NCBI GenBank assembly: GCA_023394035.1
Contig: JAEXBK010000005.1
Location: 1-5,153, forward strand
DNA: 5,153 nucleotides
Source of the DNA: Bacillota bacterium
Lineage (GTDB): Bacteria; Bacillota; Clostridia; Peptostreptococcales; Anaerovoracaceae
Direction of reading: 5' to 3'
Shown here piece by piece: positions 1 to 5,153 of this stretch; the first letter of the stretch is position 1, and every line of letters starts with the position of its first letter. The notes beneath the pieces were generated by a model. That model had not been told where the DNA came from. It searched no databases and was given only the letters and a program-made list of their open reading frames with translations. The position numbers were made by a program, and so were the translations under genes.

Positions 1-437
1 TTTGTGATGTGATATGCGATGACTTCCGTATCCGCCGTCGTGTGGAAAATTGATCCGCCAAGCTCTAATTCCTGTCTCAGCTCATATGAATTTACAAGGT
101 TTCCGTTGTGAGCGAGAGCCATTCTTCCCTTGTGATGATTTATAACTATAGGCTGTGAATTAAGCCTTTCGTTTCCTCCCGTAGTTCCGTATCTTACATG
201 TCCTACAGCCATGTTTCCGAGTCCGAGGCCGTCAAGACTCTGACTCGTAAATACATCGTTTACAAGTCCCTTATCCTTGTATGATGCAAAAACACCGTCA
301 TCGTTTACAACGATACCGCAGTTTTCCTGCCCTCTGTGCTGCAGTGCAAAAAGTCCGTAATACGCCGTTCTTGCAACATCCTCTTTTTTGTCCGAAAAAA
401 TTCCGAAAAGACCGCATTCTTCTCTAAGACCGCTCAT
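1..437 (-). CDS. purF: Amidophosphoribosyltransferase (glutamine PRPP amidotransferase), N-terminal part, cut by window edge
   Basis: PurF catalyses the first committed step of de novo purine synthesis: PRPP plus glutamine gives 5-phosphoribosylamine. Reading from ATG at 437, 145 complete codons are present, all within the class II (Ntn) glutaminase domain. The start reads MSGLREECGLFGIF: Cys8 is the expected catalytic nucleophile, and residues 1-7 would be the propeptide removed in Bacillus-type PurF (11 residues there). Other glutaminase motifs are LQHRGQE (32-38), GHVRYGTTG (79-87), LAHNGNLVN (108-116) and TADTEV (134-139). The start is supported by AGGAG at 449-445, 7 nt upstream. The gene begins 13 nt after the purE stop, so the two are almost certainly cotranscribed. 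The PRPP-binding domain and any C-terminal Fe-S cysteines lie outside the window. Identity is near certain; only completeness is unknown. Confidence 0.96.
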   Translation of the reverse strand, partial: MSGLREECGLFGIFSDKKEDVARTAYYGLFALQHRGQENCGIVVNDDGVFASYKDKGLVNDVFTSQSLDGLGLGNMAVGHVRYGTTGGNERLNSQPIVINHHKGRMALAHNGNLVNSYELRQELELGGSIFHTTADTEVIAYHIT

Positions 438-450
438 ATATATTCTCCTG

Positions 451-945
451 CTATTTTCTAAACTGTTCTTCTATCTTCTTATTTTTTTCCAATACCTTTG
501 CTGCGGATTCACTGCGCATATTCATCAAAGCTTCCGCAAGCGACTTATCTTCTATTGCAAGCATTTCTATCGCAAGAAGTGCTGCGTTCTCCGCTCCGTC
601 TATGGCTACTGTCGCTACAGGAATTCCCGAAGGCATCTGCACCGTTGAAAGCAGTGCGTCAAGTCCGTCAAGCGTCGATGACTTGATAGGGATTCCTATT
701 ACAGGAAGGGTTGTCATTGCGGCAATTGCCCCCGCAAGGTGAGCCGCTTTACCTGCTGCGGCAATAATAGCACCAAAACCGTTTTCTCTTGCCGCAAGCG
801 TAAATTCCTTCACCTCGGCAGGAGTTCTGTGCGCAGAATAAACATGTACTTCAAAAGGAACAGCGAACTTCTTGAGTGTAGTTACGGCTTTTTCAACTAC
901 AGGAAGATCGCTGTCTGAACCCATTATTATGGCTACTTTTTTCAT
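451..945 (-). CDS. purE: N5-carboxyaminoimidazole ribonucleotide mutase (class I PurE)
   Basis: PurE is a cytosolic purine-pathway enzyme that converts N5-CAIR to CAIR. The 164-residue protein has the usual family length. Visible motifs are the phosphate-binding MGSDSD (8-13), SAHRTP (37-42) with His39 aligning with catalytic His45 of E. coli PurE, AGKAAHLAG (64-72), and the VQMPSGIPVATVAI stretch (102-115). SAHRTP fits class I (N5-CAIR mutase) rather than the class II AIR carboxylase. Two small departures are Lys66 where many homologues have Gly, and a shortened loop after AI (DGAENAALLA, where Bacillus and E. coli have an extra GKAG-like stretch). The frame stays open upstream to an ATG at 1017, but GAGG at 955-952, 6 nt before ATG 945, and the family N-terminus MKKVAIIMGS favour 945. 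It is the first gene of a unit continuing into purF. No purK or purC lies beside it, so the N5-CAIR synthetase must be encoded elsewhere, if present. Confidence 0.97.
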   Translation of the reverse strand: MKKVAIIMGSDSDLPVVEKAVTTLKKFAVPFEVHVYSAHRTPAEVKEFTLAARENGFGAIIAAAGKAAHLAGAIAAMTTLPVIGIPIKSSTLDGLDALLSTVQMPSGIPVATVAIDGAENAALLAIEMLAIEDKSLAEALMNMRSESAAKVLEKNKKIEEQFRK

Positions 946-951
946 TTCATA

Positions 952-955
952 CCTC
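952..955 (-). promoter_or_regulatory. Ribosome binding site of purE (decides the start)
   Basis: The minus strand reads TGAGGTATGAA then ATG, giving GAGG with 6 nt to the ATG at 945. An alternative in-frame ATG at 957 overlaps this site, and the more distant one at 1017 lies in the promoter region, so 945 is the best start. Confidence 0.7.
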
Positions 956-988
956 ATTAATAAATTACGGTTATATTTCCTTAATACA

Positions 989-1017
989 AATTTAACACAC
1001 TGATATAAGATATTCAA
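989..1017 (-). promoter_or_regulatory. Candidate sigma-A promoter of purE-purF
   Basis: On the minus strand, TTGAAT (1017-1012) and TAAATT (994-989) are separated by 17 nt, and a TG one base before the -10 box makes it extended. Each hexamer matches 4 of 6 consensus positions. Transcription would begin near 982 and give a leader of about 37 nt, too short for a riboswitch. A second, weaker candidate is the extended -10 TGCTAAAAT at 1049-1041, which lacks a recognisable -35. The assignment is by eye only; a promoter somewhere in 946-1078 is expected because a terminator lies just upstream. Confidence 0.5.
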
Positions 1018-1078
1018 TTTAAGTTCAGTAAACAGCGATTATTTTAGCATTTTTTTCGAGCAATTATCTAATAAATGA

Positions 1079-1116
1079 AAAAAACACGAACAATAATAAA
1101 CTCATTCGTGTTTTTT
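1079..1116 (-). terminator. Rho-independent terminator after ruvX
   Basis: A perfect 12-bp inverted repeat (AAAAAACACGAA at 1079-1090 and TTCGTGTTTTTT at 1105-1116) surrounds a 14-nt loop. On the minus strand the 3' arm ends in a run of seven T (1084-1078). It starts 7 nt after the ruvX stop codon. The stem is A/T-heavy, with only a short G/C core, so efficiency may be moderate. Because both flanks carry A/T runs it could also stop plus-strand transcription. It separates the alaS-ireB-ruvX unit from purE-purF. Confidence 0.8.
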
Positions 1117-1123
1117 GTATGTA

Positions 1124-1564
<441 letters not shown>

Positions 1565-1591
1565 ATATAATAAATTCTCCTGTCAGATAAT

Positions 1592-1622
1592 AAACCGCGG
1601 CAGGCTACGCCCACCGCGACTT
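1592..1622 (-). terminator. GC-rich hairpin between ireB and ruvX (possible attenuator or weak terminator)
   Basis: On the minus strand an RNA of 1622 to 1592 can form a continuous stem of about 14 pairs with a 3-nt GUA loop. CGCGG (1618-1614) pairs with CCGCG (1600-1596), and GGC (1611-1609) with GCC (1605-1603). The remaining pairs include four G-U wobbles that would be mismatches in plus-strand RNA, so the structure suits minus-strand transcripts. It begins 8 nt after the ireB stop, is followed by the short U-rich stretch UUUAUUAU, and ends just before the ruvX ribosome binding site. The weak U-tract makes full termination doubtful; partial attenuation or mRNA 3'-end protection is equally possible. 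Confidence 0.5.
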
Positions 1623-1630
1623 TATGTTCT

Positions 1631-1876
1631 TTACTTTCCGAGGTAAGTCTTCAGAATTTCCTCTACAAGGTCATCCCTGTCAATACGGCTGATCATCATG
1701 CGCGCATTGTTATGACTTGTGATGTACGAAGGATCACCGGACAGGATATATCCTACCATCTGGTCGATACCGTTATATCCTCTCTCTTCCAATGCATTGT
1801 AGACAGTCTCCAGTACTTCACGCTTCGTTTTTTCCTGAGCCTTCTCGTTATTGAACATGATAGTTTTTCTTTCCAT
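1631..1876 (-). CDS. ireB: IreB family regulatory phosphoprotein (UPF0297, YrzL-like)
   Basis: This 81-residue cytosolic protein is of typical length for UPF0297. The core GYNGIDQMVGYILSGDP (33-49), followed by SYIT and the acidic/basic tail RIDRDDLVEEILKTYL (64-79), is the family signature. In Enterococcus faecalis IreB is phosphorylated by the PASTA kinase IreK and acts negatively in cell-wall and cephalosporin stress signalling; transferring that role to this organism is inference. The N-terminus MERKTIMF has one threonine (Thr5), where the E. faecalis protein has two phosphorylated threonines (Thr4 and Thr7). A near-perfect AGGAGGT (1888-1882), 5 nt before ATG 1876, fixes the start rather than Met7. 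The gene starts 34 nt after alaS, the usual Firmicute position, and may have its own promoter. No kinase or phosphatase gene is in the window. Confidence 0.95.
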   Translation of the reverse strand: MERKTIMFNNEKAQEKTKREVLETVYNALEERGYNGIDQMVGYILSGDPSYITSHNNARMMISRIDRDDLVEEILKTYLGK

Positions 1877-1904
1877 ATCCGACCTCCTGTTCTTTTATAG
1901 TTTA

Positions 1905-1933
1905 ATTATACTACTTTATGAATGTTTCTGCAA
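1905..1933 (-). promoter_or_regulatory. Candidate internal promoter of ireB-ruvX, overlapping the alaS 3' end
   Basis: On the minus strand a consensus TATAAT (1910-1905) begins directly after the alaS TAG stop, with TTGCAG (1933-1928) exactly 17 nt upstream inside the last alaS codons. The -10 matches 6 of 6 and the -35 matches 3 of 6, including TTG. Transcription would start near 1898, leaving about 21 nt before the ireB ATG. The gap is A/T-rich, so a chance -10 is possible, but the hexamer spacing is ideal. Confidence 0.5.
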
Positions 1934-4532
1934 CCTCAAAAGCCTTATCGATATTTGATATGTCTTTTGCTCCTGCCTGAGCCATATTTGCTTTTCCGCC
2001 GCCGCCTCCGCCGCAGGTAGCAGCTATCTCCTTTACCATCTTGCCGGCATGCATGCCTCTATCTACAAGATCGTCAGTCAGAGCAACGAGGAAGGCAACC
2101 TTTCCGTCGTTTACCGCAGCAAATACCATTGCCGCCGTCTTAGCCGATTTTTTGATGTCATCTGTAAGATCTCTGAGAGAATTAATGTCAGATCCGTCAA
2201 AACGCTTTGTTATAAGCTTTATGCCGTTTATCTCCTTTGCCGAGGAAACGAGCTCTTCGGCTGCGTCTCCGAGCTTTGAACGATTTATCTCTTCGAGTTC
2301 TTTGTTCAGCGACTTATTTTCCTCGTTAAGAGATGCTATCCTTGATAAAAGCGCCGATTTGTTGCATTTAAGTGTCTTTGAGGCATCATCTATCACTGAT
2401 TCAGTCTCTGTAAGGAGCTTAAGTATCGAAGCTGCCGTTATAGCTTCTATTCTTCTGACTCCGGCAGCAACGCCTGACTCCGAAATTATCTTGAAAGCAC
2501 CAAGCTCTCCTGTATTTCCTGCATGCGTGCCTCCGCAAAGCTCGATGCTGAAATCTCCGCAGCTTACCATTCTTACTACATTTCCGTATTTCTCACCGAA
2601 CAAAGCCGTCGCTCCGCGCTTTACCGCATCATCCATGCTCGTTTCGAGAGTTGAAACAGGAAGGAAGCTCATTATCTTCTCGTTTACGATATCCTCGACT
2701 TTTGTTTTTTCCTCTTCCGACATAGCTTCAAAATGCGTAAAGTCAAAGCGCAGCATTTCGCCTGTAACGGATGAGCCCGCCTGCTGAACATGAGTTCCGA
2801 GAACATCCTTAAGTGCCTTATGAAGAAGATGCGTAGCAGTGTGGTTTCTTGCTGTAAGATTTCTTCTTATCGCATCAACTTTACATGTTACAGGCATTCC
2901 CTTTTCGAAGGTTCCCGATATAACGCTTATCCTGTGAGCAAAAACTCCGTTTTTCTTAGTTACCGAAACAACCTGAGCCTTTGCATCAGAGGTATACATA
3001 ATACCTGTATCGTAAATCTGTCCTCCGCTTTCGGCATAAAACGGTGATTTATCAAGATATACGATAGCTTCTTCACCTTCATAGGAAGAAGTAATCTCAC
3101 CGCCTGCTCCTACCATAGCAAGTATTTCGGATTCAGAGACAAGTGAATCATATCCTGTAAAGACTGTTTCCTGAACATCAGGCGTCTCCGATGATTTCTT
3201 CCAGCCCTCTTCTTCGTCTACATGGCGTCCTGCTCTTGCCATCTCTCTCTGCTTCTTCATGTTGATGTCAAAGCCTTCGAGATCTGCGGAAAATCCGTTT
3301 TCTTCGAGAATTTCTTCCGTAAGCTCAGGTGGGAAGCCGTATGTATCGTAAAGCTTAAAGATTCTGTCTCCGTCAAGAATCGTGCTGTTTTCTTTTTTCA
3401 TTTCTTCGATATAGCCTGAGATTATTTCTATTCCCTGATCTATCGTCGTTTCGAATTTTTCTTCCTCTACGGAAATGATTTTCTTTATAAAATCTTTCTT
3501 TTCGATCAGTTCAGGATATGCGTCTCCTGAAACCTTGATTACTCTGTCTGCAAGTGACGAAAGGAAGCCGCTCTCAATACCGAGTATTCTTCCGTGTCGT
3601 GCCGCACGTCTTATGAGTCTGCGAAGTACATAGCCCCTTCCCTCATTTGAAGGAATTATCCCGTCTCCGATCATGAATACCATTGATCTTAAATGGTCGG
3701 TTATTATTCTTACCGATATATCGGTATCCTCTGTACCTATTTCCGCATATTTCTTTCCTGAAAGCTCAAGGACGCCGTCAAGAATATATCTGACGGTATC
3801 TATATCAAATATAGATGTAACATCCTGCATGATGCAGGCCATACGCTCAAGACCCATTCCCGTATCTATGTTAGGATGTGCAAGATCGCTGTATGAGCCG
3901 TCCTCTTCTTTGGAGAACTGTGTAAATACGTGATTCCAGAATTCTATGTACCTGTCACAGTCGCAGCCAGGCTTACAATCTTCGCATCCACAGCCGTATG
4001 CTTCTCCCCTGTCATAGAAGATTTCAGAGTCCGGGCCGCAAGGTCCAAGCCCTATCTCCCAGAAGTTGTCTTCTTTTCCGAGCCTTACTATGCGTTCATC
4101 CGGAAGTCCTATTTCTTTCCAGATTTTTACGGCTTCTTCGTCATCCTGATATACGGTTGCCCATATTCTCTCAGGATCCATTTCGAGAACCTTTGTTATA
4201 AACTCCCATCCCCAGTTCAGAGATTCTTTCTTGAAGTAATCTCCGAATGAGAAATTTCCCATCATCTCAAAGAATGTGCCGTGTCTGCTCGTCTTTCCTA
4301 CGTTCTCTATGTCACCGGTACGTATGCACTTTTGACATGTAGTCATTCGTTTTGAAGGCGGCGTTTCTTCGCCGGAAAAGAACTTCTTAAGCGGTGCCAT
4401 TCCGGAGTTTATTATCAAAAGCGATTTATCTCCCTGCGGGATAAGCGAGGCGCTTTTTGCAGGATAATGTCCCTTACTAACGAAAAAATCGCGAAAATCT
4501 TTTCTTATTTCATTAAGACCTTTCTTTTTCAA
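1911..4532 (-). CDS. alaS: Alanine--tRNA ligase (alanyl-tRNA synthetase), full length
   Basis: This cytosolic class II synthetase charges tRNA-Ala and hydrolyses mischarged Ser/Gly-tRNA-Ala. At 873 residues it matches the bacterial norm (about 875). The catalytic domain covers roughly 1-250, with motif 2 around TSRHGTFFEMMGNFSFGDYF (81-100, Arg83) and motif 3 around NIDTGMGLERM (221-231). The tRNA-recognition region includes GRGYVLRRLIRRAARHG (298-314). The editing domain (about 555-710) has a complete zinc site, His564/His568 (HTATH) with Cys666/His670 (CGGTH). A coiled-coil-like segment follows (about 720-755), then the C-Ala domain ending in a six-glycine run (841-846) and KANMAQAG (847-854). 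A cysteine-rich stretch CGCEDCKPGCDC (181-192) sits in the catalytic domain. The start is TTG at 4532: the next in-frame Met is residue 45, inside conserved sequence, and AGGAGG at 4547-4542 is well placed. No frameshift or missing domain is visible. Confidence 0.98.
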   Translation of the reverse strand: MKKKGLNEIRKDFRDFFVSKGHYPAKSASLIPQGDKSLLIINSGMAPLKKFFSGEETPPSKRMTTCQKCIRTGDIENVGKTSRHGTFFEMMGNFSFGDYFKKESLNWGWEFITKVLEMDPERIWATVYQDDEEAVKIWKEIGLPDERIVRLGKEDNFWEIGLGPCGPDSEIFYDRGEAYGCGCEDCKPGCDCDRYIEFWNHVFTQFSKEEDGSYSDLAHPNIDTGMGLERMACIMQDVTSIFDIDTVRYILDGVLELSGKKYAEIGTEDTDISVRIITDHLRSMVFMIGDGIIPSNEGRGYVLRRLIRRAARHGRILGIESGFLSSLADRVIKVSGDAYPELIEKKDFIKKIISVEEEKFETTIDQGIEIISGYIEEMKKENSTILDGDRIFKLYDTYGFPPELTEEILEENGFSADLEGFDINMKKQREMARAGRHVDEEEGWKKSSETPDVQETVFTGYDSLVSESEILAMVGAGGEITSSYEGEEAIVYLDKSPFYAESGGQIYDTGIMYTSDAKAQVVSVTKKNGVFAHRISVISGTFEKGMPVTCKVDAIRRNLTARNHTATHLLHKALKDVLGTHVQQAGSSVTGEMLRFDFTHFEAMSEEEKTKVEDIVNEKIMSFLPVSTLETSMDDAVKRGATALFGEKYGNVVRMVSCGDFSIELCGGTHAGNTGELGAFKIISESGVAAGVRRIEAITAASILKLLTETESVIDDASKTLKCNKSALLSRIASLNEENKSLNKELEEINRSKLGDAAEELVSSAKEINGIKLITKRFDGSDINSLRDLTDDIKKSAKTAAMVFAAVNDGKVAFLVALTDDLVDRGMHAGKMVKEIAATCGGGGGGKANMAQAGAKDISNIDKAFEVAETFIK

Positions 4533-4540
4533 GTGTCCGT

Positions 4541-4547
4541 TCCTCCT
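4541..4547 (-). promoter_or_regulatory. Strong ribosome binding site that fixes the TTG start of alaS
   Basis: AGGAGGA at 4547-4541 on the minus strand is followed by 8 nt and then TTG at 4532-4530. No ATG or GTG in the same frame lies between the site and the conserved N-terminal region, so the non-ATG start is well supported. A strong site with a weak start codon is a common way to set a moderate translation rate. Confidence 0.8.
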
Positions 4548-4564
4548 GTATAAAAATTGTTTTT

Positions 4565-4573
4565 AGTATATCA
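4565..4573 (-). promoter_or_regulatory. Candidate extended -10 promoter element of alaS
   Basis: The minus strand carries TGATATACT at 4573-4565: the -10 hexamer TATACT (5 of 6) with an extended TG. The corresponding -35 position, near the mutase stop codon, is poor (TGTACT, 3 of 6). Transcription would start around 4558 and leave about 25 nt before the TTG. There is no terminator between the mutase gene and alaS, so read-through is an alternative source of alaS mRNA. The 53-nt gap is far too short for a T-box leader. Confidence 0.35.
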
Positions 4574-4585
4574 CTTTTTGTATAT

Positions 4586-5153
4586 TTAGTACAGCTTAAA
4601 GCTCTCTATTATGCCTATGATTTCATTGGCAGGTGAGATTCCGCTCTTGGACAGATAAAAGTACGCTTTTATCTTCGCTTCTGTTCCGGAAGGTCTTACT
4701 ATCACGATGCTTTTGTCTGAGAATGTGAATCTTATAACATCCGATTTCGGAAGCCCCGTATCATCCTTGAGGTAATCCGTCTTTTCGGCAATTCCAAGAC
4801 CGGTCATATCGTTTTTGTCGAGGCCGCGGAAATATTCCATGATTTTTCCCATCGCCTCGCGTCCTCTGATTCCTTCGAACTCAAAGCTCCTGCTCCTGTC
4901 AAGAAATGTGCCGTATTCCTGATAAATCTGTTCGAGTCTCGTAATCAGATCCATCCCCATGCTCTTGTAATATGCCGCCATAACGGAAATCAAAAGCGCG
5001 CTGCTGACGCCGTCCTTGTCTCTGATAAACGGAGATATCAAAAATCCGTTGCTCTCCTCGAAGGCAAAAAAGAATTTATCCTCATCTCCTGACTTGATCA
5101 TATCGGAGATGTGTTTACCCATGTGCTTAAAGCCTGTCAGGGTATCTATTACC
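4586..5153 (-). CDS. Phosphoglucomutase/phosphomannomutase family protein, C-terminal part, cut by window edge
   Basis: The frame is open to the right edge; the last 188 codons are present and end at TAA 4586-4588. The alpha-D-phosphohexomutase family interconverts hexose 1- and 6-phosphates, feeding UDP-sugar, cell-wall and glycogen precursors. Numbering from the first complete codon, TLTGFK (4-9) is the family's lead-in to the sugar-binding loop, FEESNGF (31-37) is the loop itself (EES-x-G), FIRDKDGVSSALL (42-54) follows, and domain 4 carries the phosphate loop RPSGTEAKIK (153-162). Overall it resembles the long PgcA-type alpha-phosphoglucomutases (about 550-580 residues), but glucose versus mannose preference cannot be told. 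In the phosphate loop, Ala159 replaces the usual Pro of RPSGTEPK. The catalytic serine and metal-binding loop are outside the window. A Met at 5122 is internal, since homology continues upstream. It is 53 nt upstream of alaS on the same strand. Confidence 0.9.
   Translation of the reverse strand, partial: VIDTLTGFKHMGKHISDMIKSGDEDKFFFAFEESNGFLISPFIRDKDGVSSALLISVMAAYYKSMGMDLITRLEQIYQEYGTFLDRSRSFEFEGIRGREAMGKIMEYFRGLDKNDMTGLGIAEKTDYLKDDTGLPKSDVIRFTFSDKSIVIVRPSGTEAKIKAYFYLSKSGISPANEIIGIIESFKLY

Noticed and set aside
388..686. Plus-strand open frames of 86 and 62 codons antisense to purE and the purF start
   Set aside because: They overlap well-supported minus-strand genes, encode no recognisable motif, and fit chance open frames.
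946..1017. 24-residue N-terminal extension of PurE starting at 1017
   Set aside because: The extension is absent from family members, overlaps the likely promoter, and lacks a ribosome binding site, whereas ATG 945 has GAGG at 6 nt.
946..1078. Purine riboswitch or other structured leader upstream of purE
   Set aside because: The region is A/T-rich, with no stable three-way junction or conserved riboswitch loop sequences visible, and the best promoter leaves a leader of only about 37 nt.
2041..2787. Plus-strand open frame of 248 codons inside alaS
   Set aside because: It lies entirely antisense to conserved AlaRS editing and C-terminal regions, its product is low-complexity and Ser/Phe-rich as expected from a mirrored codon frame, and no good ribosome binding site precedes it.
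3673..4250. Plus-strand open frames of 67-106 codons antisense to the alaS catalytic domain
   Set aside because: The opposite strand encodes conserved AlaRS motifs here, and the translated plus-strand products look like mirror-frame artefacts.
4533..4585. Terminator between the mutase gene and alaS
   Set aside because: Only short A/T repeats (TTTAGTA twice) are present; there is no G/C-containing stem followed by a U-tract, so I do not call a terminator.

Overview
This 5.15-kb window is an ordinary chromosomal housekeeping stretch of a Gram-positive, low-to-moderate G+C Firmicute. It is probably a clostridial (Lachnospiraceae- or Eubacteriales-like) bacterium. The case rests on strong AGGAGG-type ribosome binding sites, the Firmicute-type order alaS - ireB (UPF0297) - ruvX, a PurF with a short propeptide before its catalytic Cys, and a TTG-started alaS. 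The genus cannot be fixed from this sequence. Every real gene is on the minus strand; the open frames on the plus strand are antisense shadows.

In the direction of transcription (right to left): (i) 5153-4586, the C-terminal part of a phosphoglucomutase/phosphomannomutase-family enzyme, cut by the window edge; (ii) 4532-1911, full-length alanyl-tRNA synthetase; (iii) 1876-1631, IreB-family phosphoprotein; (iv) 1564-1124, RuvX/YqgF Holliday-junction resolvase-like protein, followed by an intrinsic terminator at 1116-1079; (v) after a 178-nt gap holding that terminator and a candidate promoter, purE (945-451); (vi) purF (437 to the left edge), starting 13 nt after the purE stop and truncated by the window.

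There are two likely transcription units. The first is (pgm-)alaS-ireB-ruvX: protein synthesis, a target of cell-wall stress kinase signalling, and a nucleic-acid processing enzyme. It has candidate extra promoters before alaS and before ireB, and a strong hairpin between ireB and ruvX that could make ruvX expression unequal. The second is purE-purF, the start of a purine biosynthesis operon continuing off the left edge.

I see no mobile element, CRISPR array, tRNA or rRNA gene, T-box or purine riboswitch. I found no convincing new biological system. The observations worth checking are regulatory (internal promoter, ireB-ruvX hairpin, PurBox-like sequence inside the terminator) or residue-level (Cys-rich insert in AlaRS, single N-terminal Thr in IreB, changed phosphate-loop residue in the mutase).
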